In this document: in pieces, positions 8,524-14,959 of the stretch
How positions within the stretch are numbered: position 1 is the first letter of the stretch
How the letters are laid out: every line of letters starts with the position of its first letter
Source: a virus
Length of the DNA: 52,017 nt
Virus record (IMG/VR): IMGVR_UViG_3300043429_001023
Span: 1-52,017 of that record
Reading direction: 5' to 3' (one strand)
The notes under the pieces: model-generated
Told to the model about the DNA's origin: nothing
Databases searched by the model: none
The model's input: only the letters and a program-made list of their open reading frames with translations
Translations under genes and position numbers: made by a program

Positions 8524-9764
8524 CAGTTGTATCTCATCTCGACCACAACCCGGTCATCAGTAAGCTTGCCAGTACCAAGAACCAAGGCAGCTACGCGGGT
8601 AGATGTACTGGCGTTGAGACGGTTCATGATTGGCGAGACGACGTTTTCACCAAGCCAACCAGACGTTTGTTGTGACAGTTTATCCGGGGTGCGTATTCCT
8701 GCCACGGATGCGTCAATGTAGTTGACAAAGTTGACTGAGATGAAGATGTTATGGCCGGTATCGTTGGCTTTAATGGCATCAATGAGGTTCTTACGGCTAA
8801 ACGAGAATACCCGTCTAGGTAGTTTGGTGAGAGTAGTGACCTCACGGATTGGGGCACCGGCCATTTCTGACACCTGCTCCCAAGACAGTTCCTCTTGGTC
8901 GTCATAGCAACCACCTGAGTCGCCTTTAACGATGGTTCTCTCACCTTCGGGTAGGGCCTCGTATTCGGCATACGTCAGCACCTTACCATCGGCAGACAGG
9001 TATTTGTTACTGTTGACCCGGATAGGCAAGGTACGGAAGTTGATGACAACGTTGCCGGCATACTTCGGCGGCAGCATGCAGTCATCCAGGGCGGCGGCGA
9101 CGGTGCAGTTGCGGCTGGTCGTCTTGGGGTAGAACTTGGTGAACAGTGATAGCTGGTATCCCTGGGCGATTTCGCACATACCCGATTCACCTTCGTCAAG
9201 ACGAGCTGAAATCTCTTTGGCGGTGTCACACAAGAATGGGCGAAGCTCGACGATATCCTTGGCTAGAACGACATCATCGCGGCGTAGCATGCGGCGAGCT
9301 CTGGCGGCACCAACACCATGGAGGGTGGAACCAAGGCGGAGGTTGGCCGAGTCTTGCTTGAGTTTGGCATTGCCGTCGAAGTCATGTGTACCCTTCTCGT
9401 AGTCGATATCCTTGGGTTGGACGATGGCAACCATCGGGTCGATACCGAGCTTGAACGGGGTTACATTGTATTTCTTGATTTCACCCAGAAGAGCGTCGAG
9501 TTCTTGGACGCATCCAGGAGCTAGGAATTGCTTGCTGTACTCACCAGTGTGGGTGACACAGGACAGGGCTTGGTATACATGCTCGACGCCGTCATCACCA
9601 ATCACAGTGTGAGCAGCGTTGCTCATGAAGGTATTGACGGTGAAGGTGGTATGCTTGCTGCGGAATTTGCTCCACAGGAAGGCACCGATGGAACCTTTGC
9701 CGCTGCTGCCGGCACCTCCATCCATAATGAAGGTGAGTTTGCCCGGTACGAAGATATCTTTCAT
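8523..9764 (-). CDS. purZ: Adenylosuccinate synthetase superfamily protein, PurZ-like
   Basis: A 413-residue member of the PurA family, which joins aspartate to a purine monophosphate using a nucleotide triphosphate. The N-terminal loop reads GGAGSSGKGS (residues 16-25). In bacterial PurA this is GDEGKGK with a catalytic Asp, and here the Asp position is Ser20. Phage PurZ enzymes, which act on dGMP on the way to 2-aminoadenine (Z) DNA, have Ser or Gly there. His52 in SNAAHT matches PurA His41. GSTLHGVGAARARRM, AQGYQ and YPKTTSRNCTVAA follow in PurA order. The guanine-specificity TKLD of PurA is replaced near residue 349 by NYID. PurZ identity is inferred; an IMP-using phage PurA remains possible. 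Confidence 0.78.
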   Translation of the reverse strand: MKDIFVPGKLTFIMDGGAGSSGKGSIGAFLWSKFRSKHTTFTVNTFMSNAAHTVIGDDGVEHVYQALSCVTHTGEYSKQFLAPGCVQELDALLGEIKKYNVTPFKLGIDPMVAIVQPKDIDYEKGTHDFDGNAKLKQDSANLRLGSTLHGVGAARARRMLRRDDVVLAKDIVELRPFLCDTAKEISARLDEGESGMCEIAQGYQLSLFTKFYPKTTSRNCTVAAALDDCMLPPKYAGNVVINFRTLPIRVNSNKYLSADGKVLTYAEYEALPEGERTIVKGDSGGCYDDQEELSWEQVSEMAGAPIREVTTLTKLPRRVFSFSRKNLIDAIKANDTGHNIFISVNFVNYIDASVAGIRTPDKLSQQTSGWLGENVVSPIMNRLNASTSTRVAALVLGTGKLTDDRVVVEMRYN

Positions 9765-9824
9765 TACACGATCCTTTGTTTGGTGGTGAGTATTTTACGT
9801 TAACCCGATTCTTATGTTTTGTCA

Positions 9825-9867
9825 ATCAACAACCCCGAAGGTGTTGTTTTCCTTCGGGGTTGTTGAT
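9825..9867. terminator. Long hairpin terminator
   Basis: A perfect 17-bp stem (9825-9841 with 9851-9867) with a 9-nt loop separates the purZ unit from the two small genes upstream. It probably terminates the minus-strand small-gene transcript. Confidence 0.85.
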
Positions 9868-9907
9868 CATGAACAGGTTTTCAAGTGGGTTTCAGGGCAC
9901 CAAGGAG

Positions 9908-10150
9908 TTATCTCGACTCGATTCCACTACCAGACCAGGGGCCAAGTAACCATGCGGCGTAGTATCGGATCGGCCAACTGTTGGTTACCTCGCCCCTGGA
10001 CCTTGGCGACGGTACTGTTTCGTGAACCGAGCTGTTCTCGGCTTCGGTGGGACTACCACCATTCTCGCTGTTCTTGGCCAACCAGTGTCCGGTTATCAAA
10101 CCAACTGTCGCGAGTATCATTGCCAGAGCAAATAGTAGTTTTACTTCCAT
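9908..10150 (-). CDS. Small membrane-anchored or secreted protein, 80 residues
   Basis: Function not recognised. After MEVK comes a hydrophobic segment of about 18 residues (LLFALAMILATVGLITG), typical of a membrane anchor or signal sequence. A polar, Ser/Glu-rich linker and a short aromatic tail follow. The start overlaps the end of the preceding 56-residue gene by ten bases, so the two are coupled. A role at the host envelope is possible. There is no lipobox Cys. Confidence 0.65.
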   Translation of the reverse strand: MEVKLLFALAMILATVGLITGHWLAKNSENGGSPTEAENSSVHETVPSPRSRGEVTNSWPIRYYAAWLLGPWSGSGIESR

Positions 10151-10311
10151 ACTTTGGCGGTCTTGGCGTCGACGTCGACTTCCACCATCCCGAAACCACA
10201 GTTGAGAAGGGTGTATGCAGCAGAGGCCTCATCAGGACCAAGACGTTTTGAAACGGTGGCCTCAACTTCTCCGTTTACACCAATGATGGCAATGTTAAAA
10301 TCGACTTTCAT
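10141..10311 (-). CDS. Small protein of unknown function, 56 residues
   Basis: A short minus-strand gene starting ATG at 10311 (MKVDFNIAIIGVNGEVEATV) with GGAG 8 nt upstream, ending TAA at 10141-10143. It is predicted beta-rich, with an acidic repeat VEVDVDAKTAKVWK at the end. It precedes and overlaps the 80-residue membrane protein gene, and lies just after tRNA-Pro on the same strand. Function not recognised. Confidence 0.7.
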   Translation of the reverse strand: MKVDFNIAIIGVNGEVEATVSKRLGPDEASAAYTLLNCGFGMVEVDVDAKTAKVWK

Positions 10312-10341
10312 TCTTTTCTCCTAACTGGTTGGTTGAGTAAT

Positions 10342-10416
10342 TGGTCAGTCTGGAGGATCTCGAAACCTCAATCTCCAAGTCCCAAACTTGGCGCCCTGCC
10401 TTTAGGCCACAGACTG
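10342..10416 (-). tRNA. tRNA-Pro (UGG)
   Basis: A 75-nt cloverleaf with CCA encoded. Acceptor CAGTCTG pairs with CAGACTG, and the first base C is usual for bacterial tRNA-Pro. Anticodon stem CCAAG/CTTGG encloses loop TTTGGGA. Confidence 0.9.
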
Positions 10417-10468
10417 CTATGTTGTAAACGTAATTTATCTAAAATAATGGTTCAAGTTAAATAAAGAC

Positions 10469-10502
10469 GGACCACGAACGAGGCTCAATCCGTTCGTGGT
10501 CC
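10469..10502. terminator. Hairpin terminator at the strand switch
   Basis: A 12-bp perfect stem (10469-10480 with 10491-10502) and 10-nt loop sits between the minus-strand tRNA-Pro unit and the plus-strand endonuclease gene. It covers an alternative GTG start at 10496, which argues for the downstream start of that gene. Confidence 0.8.
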
Positions 10503-10534
10503 TAACCAACATACAACAACTCGTGAGGTTGCCA

Positions 10535-11425
10535 GTGGCTAAAAATAACTTACCAAGAGTCAGATATACCAAGAACGCATGTAAAACATGCGGTGAGATT
10601 GGTAGGGTAAAACATTCTAGCAAAAGGTGTGAACGGTGTGTTCCGGTAAAGGCGAAGGTTGCTATTAACTTAGACCGTGCCGGATGGGCAGAGTGGCAAA
10701 AGTTACATGACTCTGGTATACCATCGGTTATTGTAAACTCAACTCTTGGCACATCAATGCACTTCTCAAATATTGCTGCCAAAGCTGGGTTAATTGTCAA
10801 GAAGTCAAGATCGGAGGCAGCTAAGGTTATGATAGAAAGAAACCCAGAAATGAACGTTTTTCGTCGGATGGGAAAGACATTAAAATCTGGACCTTCTTAC
10901 CCACAACGGTTAGCCCATGCCTGGTTCACCAAACTTGGTGAACCGTTTGAGCATGAAAAACCTTTTGGTCGGTTTAACGCCGACTTCTACCTGCCCGGTA
11001 GAAAGTTAATAGTAGAAATAGACGGTGATATATGGCATTCATCCGAAAAGGACAAGGCGTATGATGAAAACAGAGATCGTGAAATACTATCAAGATTCGG
11101 TGTGGAGGTAACTGAAATAAAGAGGGTTAGAGTTAAAGGTTTGGTGTTATCTTTGAACAGTATTTTTAATACCAACATATATGTTGATGGTGACCCAGGA
11201 GAACCACCAAAGAAGAAAAAGAAAGAAAAGAAAGGTCAGTATAGACCACCATTAAAATACACAAAAGAATTTTTGGTTGGTGTTATTATCAAGCACGGTA
11301 ACTTTACAAAAGCCGGGGTTGAACTTGGGGTATCCGCTAATGCGGTTAAAAAGCATTTAGTAAAACACGGTATTTGTTATACCATCAACAGCGCAAACCA
11401 CGGTAACGAGGTTACCGTGGTCTGA
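10535..11425 (+). CDS. EDxHD (Vsr-like) homing endonuclease
   Basis: A 296-residue protein starting GTG at 10535 with GAGG 6 nt upstream. The N-terminus has a small zinc ribbon (CKTCGE and CERC). The central nuclease has FNADFYLPGRKLIVEIDGD followed by IWH, the E-D-x-H-D pattern of Vsr-related homing endonucleases such as I-Bth0305I. A lysine-rich linker and a C-terminal helix-turn-helix (KAGVELGVSANAVKKHL) probably bind DNA. It is on the plus strand inside a minus-strand tRNA array, the sign of an inserted mobile gene. A hairpin overlaps its last codons. Confidence 0.82.
   Translation: MAKNNLPRVRYTKNACKTCGEIGRVKHSSKRCERCVPVKAKVAINLDRAGWAEWQKLHDSGIPSVIVNSTLGTSMHFSNIAAKAGLIVKKSRSEAAKVMIERNPEMNVFRRMGKTLKSGPSYPQRLAHAWFTKLGEPFEHEKPFGRFNADFYLPGRKLIVEIDGDIWHSSEKDKAYDENRDREILSRFGVEVTEIKRVRVKGLVLSLNSIFNTNIYVDGDPGEPPKKKKKEKKGQYRPPLKYTKEFLVGVIIKHGNFTKAGVELGVSANAVKKHLVKHGICYTINSANHGNEVTVV
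11398..11420. terminator. Hairpin at the end of the EDxHD gene
   Basis: A 10-bp perfect stem (11398-11407 with 11411-11420) with a 3-nt loop overlaps the last codons. The T tract is weak. Confidence 0.55.
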
Positions 11426-11432
11426 CTTAAAA

Positions 11433-11507
11433 TGGCGGGCTGGGCTGGAATTGAACCAACGTCAGAAGTTTTGGAGACTCCGATTCTACCACTGAAATAC
11501 CAACCCG
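11433..11507 (-). tRNA. tRNA-Trp (CCA)
   Basis: 75 nt with encoded CCA. Acceptor CGGGTTG pairs with CAGCCCG; the anticodon loop is CTCCAAA and the T-loop TTCAATT. Confidence 0.92.
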
Positions 11508-11523
11508 TTTTCTTATCGAAAGT

Positions 11524-12012
11524 TTACTTCGATTCGATTACCACTGCAAGTTTAACCACCGGAATAGCATGGAATTTGAGGTTGTCGGTATTGACCACAA
11601 GAAGATACTCGCCTGTAGCCATAACATCACGGCATACTACAACATGTACGTCTCCAATACTTGCTGTAAAGGTGGCATGCATAGACTCACCCAAACAGAA
11701 CTCAGACTCGGACTCAACTGTATCAAACATCACTTGCATTAAAGCGTACCAGGTTGGTGATGCGATAAGCAACGGTGATTTGAAGTGTTTGACGGATTCT
11801 ATAATATGCGGTTTAATCAACCCAACGTTGATACTGATTACCGGCCCAGTACAGACATGGACACCTTCGGTGCGATATTTGGCAATCAGCTCAGAAATCA
11901 CCGCAGATTGAGAATCGGCGAGATAAATGTTTTCATACTCACCACACTCCGCTTTAGCATGGTTAATGAGTGGGTGGTTGAGTATTTTCTGAATTTTGCT
12001 GTTTATGTTCAT
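11524..12012 (-). CDS. Unknown protein, 162 residues
   Basis: Function not recognised. A compact alpha/beta-looking protein with alternating hydrophobic strands (VHVCTGPVISINVGLI, LLIASPTWYALMQVM, DVHVVVCRDVMA) and no clear catalytic motif or membrane segment. It starts 4 nt after the stop of the 229-residue gene upstream, so the two form an operon with the small zinc-ribbon gene. It is followed by tRNA-Trp on the same strand. Confidence 0.75.
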   Translation of the reverse strand: MNINSKIQKILNHPLINHAKAECGEYENIYLADSQSAVISELIAKYRTEGVHVCTGPVISINVGLIKPHIIESVKHFKSPLLIASPTWYALMQVMFDTVESESEFCLGESMHATFTASIGDVHVVVCRDVMATGEYLLVVNTDNLKFHAIPVVKLAVVIESK

Positions 12013-12016
12013 AGTA

Positions 12017-12706
12017 TTACCCCAGGTAAATGAATTTGGTGTTGATATCAGCCTTCAAAACAGTTTCAGCAAAACGGTGTATTGTTGCCGGAGTGTCAGA
12101 TGAATAACTATAATCATCAACAAATACCCGTTTAACCGGTTCGTTGAAAGACCTTTTGGTGTTGCATCCAACCAAAATTGTGGCTCTGCATCCACGGTCT
12201 TTCATATCTTTGGCACAAGCGGTTTTACGGCAAATAACTACATCACTTTCATTAGCAATGTTGGCGATCAGTGTGCTATGGCCAACCTGTCTACCACCGT
12301 TGAAAAACACCGAGTTGAGACCAAAAATATCAAATAACGGTCCATGGCCATCCATAATACGACGGGTGGATGACTCATGGTTGGCCTGAATAGCCAGTAG
12401 TATTGCCTTTTGGGCGGTAGTTGGGACACTAATGGTGGGACCAAACCCTAATTTGACGTGGTTGAACTTCATGGTTTCTAAGCCGCACAAACCAAGCTCA
12501 TACGCCTTATTCGACCACTCTTTTCGGGTGGCAATAACTCCGCCAATCTCGACCAGGTCTCTATCAGTATACTCTGCTGGTTTGTTGATATCTCTGACAT
12601 GCTGTAAAACGTTTACCTTTTCTTTACAGCAACCACATTTAAGACGCAACCATGGGCTGCGTTTCTTTGTCCCAAGGAAGGTGGTAAGCTTGATTGGAAA
12701 TGGCAT
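12017..12706 (-). CDS. P-loop-like protein with altered Walker A, 229 residues
   Basis: The N-terminus has a CGCC cluster near residue 25, possibly binding metal. The segment FNGGRQVGHSTLIANIA near residue 136 looks like the GxRQxGKST Walker A of phage terminases and helicases, but His replaces the invariant Lys. A VFVDDYS near residue 195 resembles Walker B. This suggests an ATPase fold that has lost or changed ATP hydrolysis. It is short (229 residues) and lacks later helicase motifs. AGAGGA precedes the ATG. Operon with the 68-residue zinc-ribbon gene upstream and the 162-residue gene downstream. Confidence 0.7.
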   Translation of the reverse strand: MPFPIKLTTFLGTKKRSPWLRLKCGCCKEKVNVLQHVRDINKPAEYTDRDLVEIGGVIATRKEWSNKAYELGLCGLETMKFNHVKLGFGPTISVPTTAQKAILLAIQANHESSTRRIMDGHGPLFDIFGLNSVFFNGGRQVGHSTLIANIANESDVVICRKTACAKDMKDRGCRATILVGCNTKRSFNEPVKRVFVDDYSYSSDTPATIHRFAETVLKADINTKFIYLG

Positions 12707-12708
12707 GG

Positions 12709-12915
12709 TTATTCCTCTTCGTGGTTGTCGTATTGGTATCTCAAATCCCTAACAGGCAACGGCATGCAGTCGTCTGGTTCGAACCATCCTGACTGCCCTG
12801 ACGACGGTGTTGCCGTCTTGTTCAAGCATGGAACACTACACCATCCGCATTGGTTGCATCCCCAGGCAGTGCAATCACTCCATGTGTTGTCGGAACGGCA
12901 ATTTGGACACGACAT
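12709..12915 (-). CDS. Small zinc-ribbon protein, 68 residues
   Basis: Cysteine-rich N-terminus with CPNC followed by CNQCGWC, six Cys in the first 30 residues plus more nearby, fitting one treble-clef or ribbon zinc site. The C-terminal half is acidic. GGAG stands 8 nt before the ATG. It is the first gene of a three-gene minus-strand unit. Function not recognised; such proteins often bind nucleic acid or RNA polymerase. Confidence 0.7.
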   Translation of the reverse strand: MSCPNCRSDNTWSDCTAWGCNQCGWCSVPCLNKTATPSSGQSGWFEPDDCMPLPVRDLRYQYDNHEEE

Positions 12916-12935
12916 TGGCTATCTCCTGTAAAAGT

Positions 12936-13023
12936 TGGAAACCCACGGAGGAATTGAACCTCTTGTCTCCTTCCGCCTAGTTTTGTGACGACGGATTAGA
13001 AGTCCGTTGGCGGGGCGCAGGTC
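12936..13023 (-). tRNA. tRNA-Arg(UCU)-like element lacking a D-arm
   Basis: Encoded CCA, T-arm AGAGG-TTCAATT-CCTCC, acceptor GACCTGC with GTGGGTT (three wobble pairs), and a perfect anticodon hairpin ACGGA-CTTCTAA-TCCGT. Only 9 nt lie between acceptor and anticodon stem where a D-arm needs about 18, and 27 nt stand in the variable region. It may be a damaged tRNA: the stop codon of the GIY-YIG gene ends 12 nt upstream. Confidence 0.5.
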
Positions 13024-13034
13024 TCATTCCAATA

Positions 13035-13877
13035 TTACCGGCTACGTAGATGGCTGTCAAGTTTTATCCACTTTCGTATGCAGTTATCTGAAACCCCATA
13101 TTTTCTACCAACAGCTAAAAATGAACTACCAACCAAATCGTCTTTTAGCTGCTCTACTGACGGCCTATTAACTTTTCTAGAACATATCATCGAGCAAAAA
13201 CGTTCTTGCCCGGTTATGAGTTTGCTGCCACATCTACAGCAGTATCTAGCAACCACTTTATTCTCAGCGACAATACCAAGTCTTTTCCTGTACATCGAGA
13301 TAGTAAACCCGGTGGTGTCATGTTTCTCTATTAGTTGTTTATGCGTAAGCACTCCTGCTTTAACATCATCCGCCAACTGCTGGTTGAAGTGTTTGATTTT
13401 ATTAACATTGCCAGACTTTTTACACATTTCCAACAACTTCTCTCTCGGGACTGATGCCGTTGCCCTTTTAGCCGAGGCACTTCTTTGCTCTGGTGTCCGA
13501 GAGGCCGCAGCCTTCTTAGACCGCTCGCTGGCTAACTCAGCCGATGGCCTAGTAATGTCCTTGTTTGTGTAATGTCCTTTACTAAAGTTCCATTCCGACA
13601 TCCCATGGTCCCAATATTGTTGTATCCAGAATTCCTCCGCCTCGTCTAGTTCTTTCTGCGACTGGTAGTGATCAAACAATATTAATTTGGGACACCTCTC
13701 TCTTAGCTTTACCAGGCCGTCTCTTTTTCTGATGTTAGTAACTATTACACCGCTTCCCCAGTACCCGATATCCTCGGCTGGAGGCTTCTTACTGGACCTC
13801 TGACCAAGATATGTGCATCCAGTGACAGAATCACGGATGAGATAAAGATAAAAATAGCGTTTGGTAAGTACTTCCAT
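13035..13877 (-). CDS. GIY-YIG homing endonuclease
   Basis: A 280-residue protein. The N-terminal nuclease has YLYLIRD (the GIY-equivalent strand), YLGQRSSKKP and YWGSGV, then helix EAEEFWIQQYWDHG with the catalytic Glu region. The middle is Lys/Ala/Ser-rich. The C-terminal part has a zinc finger (CCRCGSK and FCSMICSRK) and a helix-turn-helix (KYGVSDNCIRKWIK) for site recognition. It lies between tRNA-Gly and the aberrant tRNA-Arg-like element on the same strand, and may have inserted in the tRNA array. It appears intact. Confidence 0.85.
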   Translation of the reverse strand: MEVLTKRYFYLYLIRDSVTGCTYLGQRSSKKPPAEDIGYWGSGVIVTNIRKRDGLVKLRERCPKLILFDHYQSQKELDEAEEFWIQQYWDHGMSEWNFSKGHYTNKDITRPSAELASERSKKAAASRTPEQRSASAKRATASVPREKLLEMCKKSGNVNKIKHFNQQLADDVKAGVLTHKQLIEKHDTTGFTISMYRKRLGIVAENKVVARYCCRCGSKLITGQERFCSMICSRKVNRPSVEQLKDDLVGSSFLAVGRKYGVSDNCIRKWIKLDSHLRSR

Positions 13878-13909
13878 ACCAGTGTGCTCCTTAGGTTAGC
13901 TGGTTACGA

Positions 13910-13935
13910 CGCTGTGGCGGTGAGATGCCACAGCG
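13910..13935. other. Hairpin upstream of the GIY-YIG gene
   Basis: Perfect 9-bp stem (13910-13918 with 13927-13935), 8-nt loop. First of three consecutive hairpins between tRNA-Gly and the endonuclease gene. Confidence 0.6.
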
Positions 13936-13961
13936 TCATCCATATTTACCACACACACGAA

Positions 13962-13989
13962 GAAGGCAGCAACCATGGTTGCTGCCTTC
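13962..13989. terminator. Hairpin, probable terminator after tRNA-Gly
   Basis: Perfect 13-bp stem (13962-13974 with 13977-13989) around a 2-nt centre. The T tract is poor, so RNA stabilisation or processing is also possible. Confidence 0.6.
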
Positions 13990-14021
13990 CAAACTCTACT
14001 CGTGTATCAAGTTATAAAGAA

Positions 14022-14044
14022 ACGGCGGACACCATGTCCGCCGT
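14022..14044. other. Hairpin after tRNA-Gly
   Basis: Perfect 9-bp stem (14022-14030 with 14036-14044), 5-nt loop, 26 nt downstream of tRNA-Gly on the minus strand. Confidence 0.55.
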
Positions 14045-14069
14045 AACCCCACAGACACCACATCTGTTA

Positions 14070-14145
14070 TGGAGCGCACGGCGAGGTTCGAACTCGCGAC
14101 AGGATGATTGGAAGTCATCCGCTCTACCAACTGAGCTACGTGCGC
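14070..14145 (-). tRNA. tRNA-Gly (UCC)
   Basis: 76-nt cloverleaf with CCA. Acceptor GCGCACG/CGTGCGC, D-arm GCTCAGTTGGTAGAGC, anticodon loop CTTCCAA, T-arm GCGAG-TTCGAAC-CTCGC. Confidence 0.95.
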
Positions 14146-14344
14146 AAATTAATTGGTGATTAAACGAGCCGTTGGGGTTGGTCGCCCTAATTCTCAACAT
14201 TTAACCACCAAAATGGCTCAAACACCTGGATTTCACCAGGAACCGTCCCTTCGCAGGCCGTTTTATTCCGAAAGGGTAGAAAGCTTTAGGTGCGCACCCT
14301 CGGCAGACGTCTTTCGTACTTTAAACTATGTTCGAGTTATCAGC
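14146..14344. other. Non-coding stretch between RNA genes
   Basis: About 200 nt without a credible reading frame. On the minus strand, 14218-14224 can pair with 14329-14335 (7 bp with one wobble), with CCA at 14214-14216 and a small 5-bp hairpin at 14225-14240. The hairpin loop is 6 nt and not a T-loop consensus, so a tRNA call is not justified. It may be a decayed tRNA or spacer. Confidence 0.4.
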
Positions 14345-14421
14345 TGGTGCCGGGGCTCGGATTTGCACCGAGTTTGGGAGTGTCCAATGTTATCGCCAGT
14401 AAACTAGTATACTACCCCGGC
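14345..14421 (-). tRNA. tRNA-like element with non-canonical core
   Basis: 77 nt with CCA, a perfect 7-bp acceptor GCCGGGG/CCCCGGC and a perfect 5-bp T stem CTCGG/CCGAG. The T-loop is TGCAAAT, with G where pseudouridine 55 is usual. The central 42 nt do not form a normal D-arm and 7-nt anticodon loop; the best anticodon-like stem is TTGG/CCAA around a 6-nt loop. The amino acid cannot be assigned. Confidence 0.5.
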
Positions 14422-14428
14422 TGAAAAA

Positions 14429-14547
14429 GTCCCGATCTCTCACGCTTTTACACCCTATTAGCGTTTGACCTTCGGGCAGGCCGGATAAAACCTCTGTTGA
14501 GTGTGAGGAGTTGCCACCGCGTTGTTGGGTGGCGTGATATCCGGGAC
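14429..14547 (-). ncRNA. Candidate structured RNA between tRNA-like element and tmRNA
   Basis: Three nested helices close a region of about 119 nt: 14429-14434 with 14542-14547 (6 bp), 14440-14445 with 14532-14537 (6 bp), and 14451-14455 with 14527-14531 (5 bp). No coding frame is present. The orientation is assumed from the neighbouring RNAs. It does not match any RNA family I recognise and could be part of tmRNA precursor processing. Confidence 0.4.
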
Positions 14548-14563
14548 ACCAATGTTCTTAAAA

Positions 14564-14959
14564 TGGTGGACCTGAGGGGAGTCGAACCCCTGTCCGTGTG
14601 AAAATCATAACCGACTTCGTTACAAGCTTGGCCACATGTTCTTCTTGGAGGGTTGCCGCCATGCGACTTAGCGGAATTCTCCGCCTCAGCTTCCCTTGCA
14701 GCTCTCCGAGCCGGCCTAATCCTAGGAGGGGTTCTCTACCCGAGGAGGGGATCTTCACCTTAACCCAGGTGAGGGAAGCATCAGCTTTTACGTGTCAGCG
14801 GGCGGAACTAGATGTACAGTTCGGGCGGCTGTGCCGATTAGGCTACGTTTTGCAACAGACTTTCGTCAATTACTTGTTTGGTCAATTTTTACGAGGCCAT
14901 TGACCAACCTCGGCTTGCGATCAGGAACTCATCTCACACGTCGAAACCATGGCAGGCCC
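14564..14959 (-). ncRNA. ssrA: tmRNA (ssrA)
   Basis: 396 nt, minus strand. The 5' end GGGCCTG pairs with CAGGTCC before A-CCA, and its third pair is G-U, the alanyl-tRNA synthetase identity element. The 5' domain has GGTTTCGACG, as in bacterial tmRNA, and GGCCTCGTAAAAA precedes the tag as in E. coli. A tag frame GTA ATT GAC GAA ... ends in TAA at 14838-14840, giving VIDESLLQNVA. The 3' domain has T-arm GGGG-TTCGACT-CCCC. It would rescue ribosomes stalled on cut or stop-less mRNA. The tag does not end in the usual LAA degron. Confidence 0.93.

Noticed and set aside
8523-9764. Ordinary bacterial adenylosuccinate synthetase picked up from a host
   Set aside because: The catalytic-loop Asp is Ser and the guanine-specificity motif is altered; the protein is also diverged throughout, so plain PurA is less likely, though not excluded.
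10496-10534. GTG start at 10496 for the EDxHD gene
   Set aside because: It lies within a terminator hairpin and has no ribosome site; GTG at 10535 has GAGG at correct spacing.
14214-14335. A 122-nt tRNA-like fold ending in CCA
   Set aside because: Acceptor-like pairing of 7 bp and a 5-bp hairpin exist, but the loop is not a T-loop, the interior is about 88 nt, and no anticodon arm can be placed.
14558-14903. Short frames on both strands over 14558-14903
   Set aside because: They lie within the tmRNA and show no ribosome site or protein-like composition.
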